DNA of 64,000 bases. Source: Acinetobacter sp. ANC 3929 (GTDB lineage: Bacteria > Pseudomonadota > Gammaproteobacteria > Pseudomonadales > Moraxellaceae). Position 1 is the stretch's first letter. The number at the start of each line of letters is the position of its first letter. Positions 9,662 to 16,951 of this stretch are shown here, one piece after another. Location: the NCBI RefSeq assembly GCF_000369405.1, contig NZ_KB849994.1, forward strand, positions 431,942 to 495,941, written 5' to 3'. Below the pieces are notes generated by a model. It did no database searches. It had not been told where the DNA came from and worked only from the letters and a program-made list of their open reading frames with translations. The position numbers and the translations under genes were made by a program.

Positions 9662-9694
9662 AGGTTTAGTAAATGAATAGCCTAAGCTAAACCT
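9662..9694 (+). repeat. Inverted repeat between DUF932 and YqaJ genes
   Basis: AGGTTTAG (9662-9669) and CTAAACCT (9687-9694) form perfect eight-base arms; adding flanking AGGATA/TTTCCT makes them longer with a mismatch. There is no T run after it, so it is more likely an operator or RNA structure than a terminator. Confidence 0.4.
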
Positions 9695-9734
9695 TTCCTG
9701 AATCAACCAATTTTAATGAATAGTTTTTCCTTTT

Positions 9735-9764
9735 GCCGCACCTCCCCCAGGTGCGGCTTTTTTT
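9735..9764 (+). terminator. Rho-independent terminator after DUF932 gene
   Basis: GCCGCACCT and AGGTGCGGC form a nine-base GC-rich stem with a five-C loop, followed by seven T. Confidence 0.9.
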
Positions 9765-9803
9765 ATGCCCAAATTTTAATTTTTTACAGATATGGAGAAT
9801 ATG

Positions 9804-10880
9804 ATGAATCCAAATACTCAAACCTCATCAAGTCATGCAAGCACTCATCTACCTTTAACCCTAAATCCACCGCAAACAACTTTGACTTCTAGATCACAGC
9901 AAAATTCAGCTAAACGTTTGGCTAAAACTAAAGGCATGAATCGAGAACAATGGTTACAGATACGAAAGCAGGGTATTGGGAGTAGTGATGCCGCAGCAGC
10001 TTGTGGTTTAAATCCACATATGTCGATGCTGGAATTATGGATGATTAAAACAGGTCGGATGCAAGTCCCTCCAGATCAACCTCTTAAGAACCACTATTCA
10101 CCTCTGTATTGGGGTAATAAGCTTGAGCCATTGATTGCAGATTATTATCGGCAGCGCACAGGTAATAAAGTTCGTCGGGTCAATGCAGTATTACAGCATC
10201 CTGATGAAGACAAAGCCTTTATGTTGGCCAATCTAGATTATGCGGTTGTAGGTAGTGATGAAGTACAGCTTCTGGAATGTAAATCAGTCGGAGAGTGGGG
10301 AACCAAACATTGGAGGGAAGGAGTTCCTTTGTATGTGCTCATTCAAGTACAGCATCAATTGGCTGTTACTGGTAAACAAGCAGCACATATCTGTGCCTTA
10401 ATCTGTGGACATGAAGCCAAGATATTTAAAGTTGAACGCAATGAAATTGTGATTAAAAGGCTGATTGCGTCAGAGAAAATCTTCTGGTCTTGTGTAGAAA
10501 ATGATATGCCGCCGCATGTAGATGCCAGTGAGTCAGCAGCAAAAGCTTTACAGCTCTTATATCCTCAGCATATCCCTTTACAAACTGTGGATCTCTCCAC
10601 GTTATCAGGACTAGATCAATTGTTTACTGATTTACTCATTGAGGAAAAGCATCTAGCGCATCATCAAACCAAATATGACTACCTCAAACATCGTATTCAG
10701 ATATTAATGAAAGATGCAGAAAAAGCCATATTTAGTCGGGGCAGTGTGACATGGAAGAAATCCAAGGATAGTGTGGTTTTAGACCAGAAAGCATTGCTCC
10801 AAGCACAACCCGAATTATTACAGCAATATCCTCAATCCCGTAGTGGTAGTCGTAGATTTAACATTCATCCACGTCACTAA
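9804..10880 (+). CDS. YqaJ-family viral recombinase / PD-(D/E)XK exonuclease
   Basis: YqaJ-type nucleases resect double-stranded DNA ends to supply single strands for phage-style annealing recombination. The domain starts with REQWLQIRKQGIGSSDAAAA, followed by YWGNKLEPLIADYY; catalytic residues are seen in ANLDYAV (Asp) and LLECKS (Glu-x-Lys). After the nuclease domain there is a helical C-terminus. ATG 9804 is preferred over the upstream ATG 9792 because GGAG at 9794-9797 is correctly spaced for it. No RecT/Bet-type annealing protein was recognised next to it, so any partner may be the neighbouring 305-residue protein or a host factor. Confidence 0.9.
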   Translation: MNPNTQTSSSHASTHLPLTLNPPQTTLTSRSQQNSAKRLAKTKGMNREQWLQIRKQGIGSSDAAAACGLNPHMSMLELWMIKTGRMQVPPDQPLKNHYSPLYWGNKLEPLIADYYRQRTGNKVRRVNAVLQHPDEDKAFMLANLDYAVVGSDEVQLLECKSVGEWGTKHWREGVPLYVLIQVQHQLAVTGKQAAHICALICGHEAKIFKVERNEIVIKRLIASEKIFWSCVENDMPPHVDASESAAKALQLLYPQHIPLQTVDLSTLSGLDQLFTDLLIEEKHLAHHQTKYDYLKHRIQILMKDAEKAIFSRGSVTWKKSKDSVVLDQKALLQAQPELLQQYPQSRSGSRRFNIHPRH

Positions 10881-10914
10881 ACAATTTTAGTAATACCCTT
10901 TAAACCTAAAAAAG

Positions 10915-10978
10915 CGCAAAGCTACCCCACTTGCCCTCCCTCCAAATAACAGAGAAAGGGCGTTGGAGCAGCTTTGCG
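10915..10978 (+). other. Structured leader with nested inverted repeats
   Basis: CGCAAAGCT (10915-10923) and AGCTTTGCG (10970-10978) pair perfectly, and inside them GCCCT (10933-10937) pairs with AGGGC (10957-10961). The stretch lies 140 bases before the gene at 11122 and has no convincing ORF. It could be a transcribed regulatory leader or a binding site; no known RNA family is recognised. Confidence 0.4.
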
Positions 10979-11121
10979 TAAATCTTTGATGCACTCAATC
11001 TCTTGTGACCGATGAATAACGATAGGTGATTGATCAGGCTGAACAGGAATAGGTGAAGAGGAAGTGCTTTACGGTAAATACCGTGACTTCGTAAATATTT
11101 AACAAAACAAGGATTCATCTC

Positions 11122-12039
11122 ATGATTAAAGGCCTAGCAATCACACCACCTATACTTGGACGTATCAGTATCGGCAAGATCGTAGAAAAGAATGGTAAAC
11201 GACTCCCTGAAAAGGATGACCAATTTACCATTACCAGTCAAATTCAAGGAAAAGACGGATGGATTAAGCATCCATTAGATGAACAGCTACGTGCCAAAGC
11301 CCCTAACCAAAACCAGAAACTGAGAACTATTCCAGTCCGAATGCTCTTTAATGATCCTGAACTGAATCTACGAGCTGAATATACTTTATTTGACCGTCAG
11401 ACAGGACGGCCCATCTGTACAGGCAATGGTGAAACCTGTCAGCGAATCGGACAAAACGGGGTTGAACAACACCCATGCCTATCACCTGATTTATGTCCAC
11501 TAGCACAAGGAGGCTTATGTAAACCTTATGGACGACTCTATGCGAACCTAGATGATTCAGATGAATTTGGAACCTTCATTTTTAGAACTACAGGTTTTAA
11601 TAGTATCCGCACTTTGGCAGCCCGTCTTCGTTACTACCATGCCGCATCGGGTGATCTTCTGTCATGTCTACCTTTACAACTCACTCTGAGAGGTAAAAGC
11701 ACCACACAAAGCTATCGCACTCCGATCTACTACGTGGACTTAACTTTACGTGATGGAATCAACTTGCAAGAAGCAATTATTTCAGCCAAGCAAATCGATG
11801 AACAGAGCAAGGTAGCAGGGTTTTATCAGGAGGCTTTGGATCATGTTGCACGGCAAGGTTATGGGAATGCCCGTTTTGAGGTAGGAGGTGAAGAGGGCTT
11901 GGATATAGTAGAGGAGTTTTATAGTGATCAGCAAAATGCTGTTGAGGTACAGTCTGATTCGGCATCTATTCATCAGGCAATGGATGATGCTACAGGCATA
12001 AAACAAAGTCTTAGGCAAAGTGTACGAGCTGTAAATTAG
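11122..12039 (+). CDS. Gp3-like / hydrolase-or-metal-binding protein of mobile elements
   Basis: This 305-residue protein resembles the family usually annotated as hydrolase or metal-binding protein, related to Gp3-like recombination directionality factors (family assignment from memory of the N-terminus GRISIGKIVEKNGKRLPEKD). A Cys cluster is visible near residues 98-133 (CTGNGETC, HPCLSPDLC, GGLC), likely a metal site. The Lys/Gln-rich C-terminus looks flexible. Ribosome site AAGGA is at the end of the leader. It follows the YqaJ gene and precedes AlpA, as on other Acinetobacter elements. It could act as an annealing partner of YqaJ or in excision; neither is shown. Confidence 0.65.
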   Translation: MIKGLAITPPILGRISIGKIVEKNGKRLPEKDDQFTITSQIQGKDGWIKHPLDEQLRAKAPNQNQKLRTIPVRMLFNDPELNLRAEYTLFDRQTGRPICTGNGETCQRIGQNGVEQHPCLSPDLCPLAQGGLCKPYGRLYANLDDSDEFGTFIFRTTGFNSIRTLAARLRYYHAASGDLLSCLPLQLTLRGKSTTQSYRTPIYYVDLTLRDGINLQEAIISAKQIDEQSKVAGFYQEALDHVARQGYGNARFEVGGEEGLDIVEEFYSDQQNAVEVQSDSASIHQAMDDATGIKQSLRQSVRAVN

Positions 12040-12121
12040 CTCAAGTCTATTGGCAGAAAAATACAGAACTCGGGTTTGTATTGAGAGAACCACCTCTCGA
12101 TCACAAACTGGGAGTAACACA

Positions 12122-12346
12122 ATGATTCATTCTACTGAATACCAATACCAAGTTTTTAATATCAAAGCTGTGATTGAAATTACAGCTTTAAGCCGTTCAA
12201 CCATCTATGAGCTCATTAATCCAAAATCTGATTACTACGATTCAAGCTTTCCTAAACCACTTCATTTAACTCAGAATCGAATCGGTTGGATATCTCAGGA
12301 AATCTATGATTGGTTAGAACTGAAAATCGCTCAGCGAGCAGAATAA
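12122..12346 (+). CDS. AlpA-family DNA-binding regulator / excisionase
   Basis: The 74-residue protein has a MerR/AlpA-type winged helix: NIKAVIEITALSRSTIYELI as HTH, then FPKPLHLTQNRIGWISQEIYDWL. AlpA proteins activate integrase genes or act as excisionases of P4-like elements. ATG 12122 is chosen because GGGAG precedes it; the frame is open upstream to 12050 but that part looks non-coding. With a P4-like integrase at the other end of this module, it is the best candidate for directing excision at mutS. A terminator follows directly. Confidence 0.88.
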   Translation: MIHSTEYQYQVFNIKAVIEITALSRSTIYELINPKSDYYDSSFPKPLHLTQNRIGWISQEIYDWLELKIAQRAE

Positions 12347-12370
12347 GGGGGAATGCCCCCTTATTTTTTT
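12345..12370 (+). terminator. Rho-independent terminator after alpA
   Basis: AAGGGGG and CCCCCTT pair around AATG and are followed by A then a T run. It separates the recombination module from the restriction-modification locus. Confidence 0.85.
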
Positions 12371-12551
12371 GTTTTGAATAGATTAGCAAGATTAGGAGTG
12401 GTGCAACTTAAATAATCAGATCCGATGTTCAAAGGAAAAACCACTAATAAGCACGACAAATTATGTCTTTTATCTTGCAAATGTAGCTGAAAAATAATTA
12501 ATTTTCGGTAAACTATTCACGTTTCATTCTTCTATGTGGATTTTTATAACA

Positions 12552-14120
12552 ATGACCCAAGTACAACTGCAACAGCTACAAAAACAACTATGGAATATTG
12601 CCAATACCTTACGTGGCAAAATGGGTGCAGACGAATTTCGTGACTATATTCTTGGGTTTATTTTCTTTAAATATTTATCTGAAAAAGCGGTTAATTTTGC
12701 CAACGAGTTGTTGGATGGCGAAGACATTAGCTTTTTAGAGCTTGATGAAAATAACGCTGAGCATGTGCCATATATTGAAGAAATTAAAAAGAATGCCATT
12801 GAAGAAGTCGGCTATGCGCTGACACCAAAGCAACTATTCCATACGCTTGCTGAACGTGGTCGTAAAGGTGAATTTATTTTAGATGACTTGGCTGCCACGC
12901 TGAAAGCCATTGAACAAAGTACGCTGGGTTCTGACTCTGCCGATGACTTCGCCAATCTATTTGAAGACCTCGATCTAAATTCCACTAAGCTAGGAAATAC
13001 GGCGAGTGACCGTAATGAGCTAGTGGCTAAGGTTCTCAGTCATTTAGACGATATTGATTTTGATATTTCCAATACTGAATCGGATGTATTGGGTGATGCT
13101 TATGAATACCTGATTGGTGAGTTTGCATCAGGTGCAGGTAAAAAAGCAGGGGAATTCTATACGCCTCAAACGGTATCGACTTTACTGGCGAAGATCGTGA
13201 CGCAAGGAAAAACCCGTTTACGTTCTGTTTATGACCCGACTTGTGGTTCTGGTTCGTTGTTGTTACGTGTAAAGCGTGAAGTGCAAGATGTGGATATGAT
13301 TTACGGTCAGGAAATGAACCGTACTACCTACAACTTGGCTCGTATGAACATGATTTTGCATGACGTGCATTTTGCCAAGTTCGATATTAAGCAAGAAGAT
13401 ACCTTGATTCGTCCTCAGCATTTGGACAAGCGTTTTGATGCAGTGGTTGCCAATCCGCCATTTTCGGCAAAATGGTCTGCTGATCCGTTATTTTTACAAG
13501 ATGAACGCTTTGCGGCTTATGGAAAACTTGCGCCAAGTTCTAAAGCGGATATGGCATTTGTTCAGCACATGCTACATCAACTGGATGAGCATGGCACGAT
13601 GGCTGTTGTGCTGCCACACGGTGTTTTATTCCGTGGTTCGAGTGAGGGTGTAATTCGTCAATACTTGATTGAACAGCTCAATGTGATTGATACCATCATT
13701 GGTTTACCTGCCAATATTTTCTATGGTACGTCGATTCCGACTTGTATTTTGGTGTTGAAGAAAAACCGTGAGCATAAAGACAATATTTTGTTTATTGATG
13801 CCAGCAATGAGTTTGAGAAGCAGAAAAATCAAAACAAGTTATTGCCTGAGCATTTGGATAATATTATTGGGGCATTTGAAAACCGTCAGAATATTGAAAA
13901 GTATGCCTATGTAGCGACTTTAAAAGAAGTTAAAGACAACGACTTTAACCTGAATATTCCGCGATATGTCGATACTTTTGAAGCTGAGGATGAGATTGAC
14001 CTAAATGCCATTGCACAAGCGTTGCAGGCTTTGGAAGTTGAAAGTCAAAAGACTGATTCAGTGATTTCAGATTTCTGTAAAGAGCTTGGAATTGCTTCGC
14101 CGTTTGCGGAGGTGAAGTGA
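12552..14120 (+). CDS. hsdM: Type I restriction-modification methyltransferase subunit HsdM
   Basis: HsdM is the adenine N6-methyltransferase subunit; with HsdS it protects host DNA and with HsdR forms the restriction complex. An HsdM_N helical domain comes first (LWNIANTLRGKMGADEFRDY), then the N6 MTase domain with SAM motif DPTCGSGS near residue 226 and catalytic NPPF near 299. Length about 522 residues is normal. ATG 12552 matches the usual family start; ATG 12534 in frame upstream is less likely. The stop overlaps the hsdS start (TGATG), so the two are translationally coupled. No damage is visible. Confidence 0.96.
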   Translation: MTQVQLQQLQKQLWNIANTLRGKMGADEFRDYILGFIFFKYLSEKAVNFANELLDGEDISFLELDENNAEHVPYIEEIKKNAIEEVGYALTPKQLFHTLAERGRKGEFILDDLAATLKAIEQSTLGSDSADDFANLFEDLDLNSTKLGNTASDRNELVAKVLSHLDDIDFDISNTESDVLGDAYEYLIGEFASGAGKKAGEFYTPQTVSTLLAKIVTQGKTRLRSVYDPTCGSGSLLLRVKREVQDVDMIYGQEMNRTTYNLARMNMILHDVHFAKFDIKQEDTLIRPQHLDKRFDAVVANPPFSAKWSADPLFLQDERFAAYGKLAPSSKADMAFVQHMLHQLDEHGTMAVVLPHGVLFRGSSEGVIRQYLIEQLNVIDTIIGLPANIFYGTSIPTCILVLKKNREHKDNILFIDASNEFEKQKNQNKLLPEHLDNIIGAFENRQNIEKYAYVATLKEVKDNDFNLNIPRYVDTFEAEDEIDLNAIAQALQALEVESQKTDSVISDFCKELGIASPFAEVK

Positions 14121-15283
14121 TGTCTGTACCTAAATTACGTTTTAAAGAGTTTAATGGGGATTGGAGGGGCAAGAAAATAGGCGATATTTCACAATGTATT
14201 GTGCCGGGGAGAAATAAACCTAAATTGTTTGATGGTGATATTCCTTGGGTTACAACACCTGATCTCAAAGGAAAAACCTATGTATCAGATACTGGAAGTA
14301 ACTATTATATTTCAGAAGAGGAAGCTAAAAGTGTAGGAAGTAAAATTGTTCCTATAAATTCTGTGATTATGTCATGTGTAGGTGATCTAGGCTTATTTGC
14401 AATTAATACAAAGCCAGTTGTAATTAATCAGCAATTACACGCATTTATATTAGATGATTATAAATATAGCTCAATTTTTGTATTAAATGCTCTTTCTAAA
14501 AATCAAGACTATATTGAAAAAGTAGCTACTAAAACAGCGTTACCTTACTTAAATAAAGATAACTGTAACTCTATTCCTTTGTTTCTGTGCACTTTTCAAG
14601 AACAAACCAAAATCGCCTCTTTCCTATCCGAAGTCGATGAAAAGATTAGCCAACTTACTCAAAAACATGAGCTACTTAGCCAATATAAACAAGGTATGAT
14701 GCAGAAGTTGTTTAGTCAGCAGATTCGATTTAAAGCGGATGATGGAAGTGAGTTTGGGGATTGGGAAAATATTTCGGTTAAAGAAATTTTTGATGTAACT
14801 AGGGGGCAGGTTTTAGCGGTTTCTAATACGGTATCAGTTGCAGATACAGATTATAAATACCCAGTTTTTAGTTCTCAAACTAAGCAAAAAGGTTTGATGG
14901 GATTTTATAAAAAATATTTATTTGAAGATGCACTAACATGGACAACTGATGGCGCTAATGCAGGTGATGTAAATTTTAGAAAAGGCAAATTTTATTGCAC
15001 GAATGTTTGCGGTGTTTTATTAAGTAAGAAGGGATACGCAAATCTTTGTATTGCTGAAATATTAAATAAAGTGACTCACAAATACGTTTCCTATGTCGGT
15101 AATCCCAAATTGATGAATAATGTGATGTCAGAAATTCCTATTACTATCCCAAGTAATTTAGAAGAACAAACCAAAATCGCCAATTTCATCTCTGCGATTG
15201 ACCAAAAAATTGAAGTCGTGGCACAGCAAATTGAGCAAGCTAAACAATGGAAAAAAGGCTTGTTGCAGCAAATGTTTGTTTAA
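14120..15283 (+). CDS. hsdS: Type I restriction-modification specificity subunit HsdS
   Basis: HsdS chooses the bipartite DNA target of the type I complex. Two target-recognition domains are visible, each followed by the conserved helical spacer: EEQTKIASFLSEVDEKIS-like near 160-175 in the middle and EEQTKIANFISAIDQKIE at the C-terminus. The repeat of EEQTKIA shows the normal two-fold arrangement. GGAGG at 14108-14112 serves the ATG at 14120. The two recognition domains are AT-rich compared with hsdM and hsdR, the usual sign of domain exchange. It is followed by a terminator hairpin before the nuclease gene. Confidence 0.95.
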   Translation: MSVPKLRFKEFNGDWRGKKIGDISQCIVPGRNKPKLFDGDIPWVTTPDLKGKTYVSDTGSNYYISEEEAKSVGSKIVPINSVIMSCVGDLGLFAINTKPVVINQQLHAFILDDYKYSSIFVLNALSKNQDYIEKVATKTALPYLNKDNCNSIPLFLCTFQEQTKIASFLSEVDEKISQLTQKHELLSQYKQGMMQKLFSQQIRFKADDGSEFGDWENISVKEIFDVTRGQVLAVSNTVSVADTDYKYPVFSSQTKQKGLMGFYKKYLFEDALTWTTDGANAGDVNFRKGKFYCTNVCGVLLSKKGYANLCIAEILNKVTHKYVSYVGNPKLMNNVMSEIPITIPSNLEEQTKIANFISAIDQKIEVVAQQIEQAKQWKKGLLQQMFV

Positions 15284-15290
15284 GTTTTTA

Positions 15291-15330
15291 AAGCCAAATC
15301 TTATAAGGAGGTTTGGCTTTTTTATTTTTT
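15291..15330 (+). terminator. Rho-independent terminator after hsdS
   Basis: AAAGCCAAA (15291-15299) pairs with TTTGGCTTT (15313-15321), followed by a T-rich stretch. It separates hsdS from the nuclease gene that starts 23 bases later, which may therefore be expressed partly independently. Confidence 0.75.
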
Positions 15331-15343
15331 AGATGAGGGAAAC

Positions 15344-16501
15344 ATGGCTGAATTAGACGATAAAGAATTACAACGATATGAAAATTTATTGCTTAAAGCA
15401 CAGCAATATAAAATTCCTGAAAGGGAAATGACAATTTTTGATACGGCGTTAAAAAATCATCACGAAAATCCAATTACTGAGCTTCTATCATTTTTTCTTA
15501 ATCCAAATGAAAAGCATGGATTAGGAACGAGTTTTTATGATGGCTTCATCAATAGCTTGAATTATAAAGAAGAGTATGAAGATTTTGATTTTGGAAGCTT
15601 TTTAAAGGTATCTACACAACAAAAAACAGATAAAGGTAACTTTATTGATCTATGGGTAGAAACAGATACAGCATTAATTATAGTTGAGGTTAAGGTCTAT
15701 CATTATCAGAAAAACCCTTTCCCAGATTATTTGGCATGGGGTGGAAAAAAATTAAAAGAATTTAGTAATCTAACAAAAAAAGAAGAAAGCTATTTTGAAA
15801 AAGAATTAGTCCCCCTCATTTTATGCCCAGATGGCATAAGCTATGCGGAGCAGTGGTTAGGCTTGGCATACAATGATTTGACTTTGGAAATAAGAACAGC
15901 ATTGGCGCATGAGTTCTTCAAAATTTCTATAAATAAGTGGGGAATATTTGCGCGTGATTTTTTATTACATTTAGATAGCTTTGTAGACTTATTGGAAACG
16001 AATATGGAAAGTATAAATTTCGTAGTTCAGAACATGAAAAAAATTCAAGAGCTAGTGGAGTTGAGAGATAGTGTCTATCAGGAAATCATTGATTATATTA
16101 ATAATGAAATAAAAAATAAGCTTGGTGAAGATTTTGAACCTATTGTGAAATGGCATACTTGGGCAGAAAACCATCCAGCTATACGTTTTAGTGGCAGTAA
16201 TTGGAAAGATAAGTGGACAGATACAACTTTGAATCTACATATAACTAAAAATCCAATGAGTTGTTCAGTCCATATCCATATTGAAAATCAAAATGATGAA
16301 CTTATCAAAAAGCTCAAGCAATATTTAAGGAAAGTGAAATTTCAAGCTAGTGAGCCTTGGTATGAAAGGAATAAGAAATTTTGGTGTATGAAATGGGATT
16401 TTGATGAATTTAATCTTGAAGAAATCTCCCAATTTTTAGTGTTTACTCAAGTAGGACTCAATAAAGTTGAAACAGAATGGAAAATAAAAACAGAGTGCTA
16501 A
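15344..16501 (+). CDS. PD-(D/E)XK nuclease-superfamily protein inside the hsd locus
   Basis: This 385-residue protein looks like the PDDEXK_4 type nuclease family. The core is FIDLWVETDTALIIVEVKVY around residues 103-122, giving Asp, Glu-x-Lys; upstream, NPITELLSFFLNPNEKHGLG is the typical first helix. The C-terminal half has long helices (VVQNMKKIQELVELRDS) and a basic, aromatic tail. GAGGGA is the ribosome site. It lies between hsdS and hsdR and is not a standard subunit, so it is probably an accessory defence effector or DNA repair/modification-dependent nuclease. Substrate is unknown. Confidence 0.75.
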   Translation: MAELDDKELQRYENLLLKAQQYKIPEREMTIFDTALKNHHENPITELLSFFLNPNEKHGLGTSFYDGFINSLNYKEEYEDFDFGSFLKVSTQQKTDKGNFIDLWVETDTALIIVEVKVYHYQKNPFPDYLAWGGKKLKEFSNLTKKEESYFEKELVPLILCPDGISYAEQWLGLAYNDLTLEIRTALAHEFFKISINKWGIFARDFLLHLDSFVDLLETNMESINFVVQNMKKIQELVELRDSVYQEIIDYINNEIKNKLGEDFEPIVKWHTWAENHPAIRFSGSNWKDKWTDTTLNLHITKNPMSCSVHIHIENQNDELIKKLKQYLRKVKFQASEPWYERNKKFWCMKWDFDEFNLEEISQFLVFTQVGLNKVETEWKIKTEC

Positions 16502-16515
16502 TGCACTCTGTTTTT
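16486..16515. terminator. Bidirectional terminator
   Basis: AAAAACAGAGTGC and GCACTCTGTTTTT are perfect 13-base arms around TAAT, the loop holding the stop codon of the nuclease gene. A run of A on one side and T on the other allows function on both strands, fitting the convergent small ORF. Confidence 0.9.
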
Positions 16516-16520
16516 GAGTC

Positions 16521-16832
16521 TTATATAGTCTTTCTAAAAGCAATTAATTCTGATTTGTTAAAGACAGGAGAGAGGGCATTATTTTGATATTTCGTGGGAT
16601 AGTCCATATAACGCATCCGAATGCGACCAATATCATTAAATTCCCCGTTAATAAGCATATCCAGTAATTCAATTAAGGTAGCTCTTTTAAATGTATTGCT
16701 TCCATTGATCGAATATTGAAAATATCCCTTATCTTTTCCACGTGTCACCACATAGGGATGAGTGATAACCCCTTGGGTATTAATGCCATGAACTAGGGTA
16801 AGAAAAGTAAAGCCTTTTGAATTGATTAGCAT
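16521..16832 (-). CDS. Hypothetical 103-residue protein, reverse to hsd genes
   Basis: A short minus-strand frame sits between the nuclease gene and hsdR, the only reverse gene in the locus. The protein is soluble and basic, with KGYFQYSINGSNTFKRATLIELLDMLINGEF; I do not recognise a domain. Its 3' end meets the bidirectional terminator, which supports it being a real gene. No clear Shine-Dalgarno is seen before the ATG at 16832. The divergent layout with hsdR (90-base gap) would allow it to regulate hsdR, but that is speculation. Confidence 0.6.
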   Translation of the reverse strand: MLINSKGFTFLTLVHGINTQGVITHPYVVTRGKDKGYFQYSINGSNTFKRATLIELLDMLINGEFNDIGRIRMRYMDYPTKYQNNALSPVFNKSELIAFRKTI

Positions 16833-16951
16833 TTGAATTTAAGCATTATGTGTAAACCTTTAAATTTATACTAATCAACAATTTATTTTCAACATTAAGT
16901 GAATTAATATCATAGACATAAATGACATATAAAGAATTAAATAGGGTAAGC

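Noticed and set aside
2609-9691. AGCCTAAGCTAAA present at 2609-2621 and 9679-9691, perhaps an internal attachment site
   Set aside because: Exact 13-base matches are expected by chance in 64 kb, and no mutS-like codons or arm repeats accompany the second copy.
11782-12120. Minus-strand 112-codon frame overlapping the Gp3-like gene
   Set aside because: It overlaps a well-supported gene almost fully and has no ribosome site or recognisable content.
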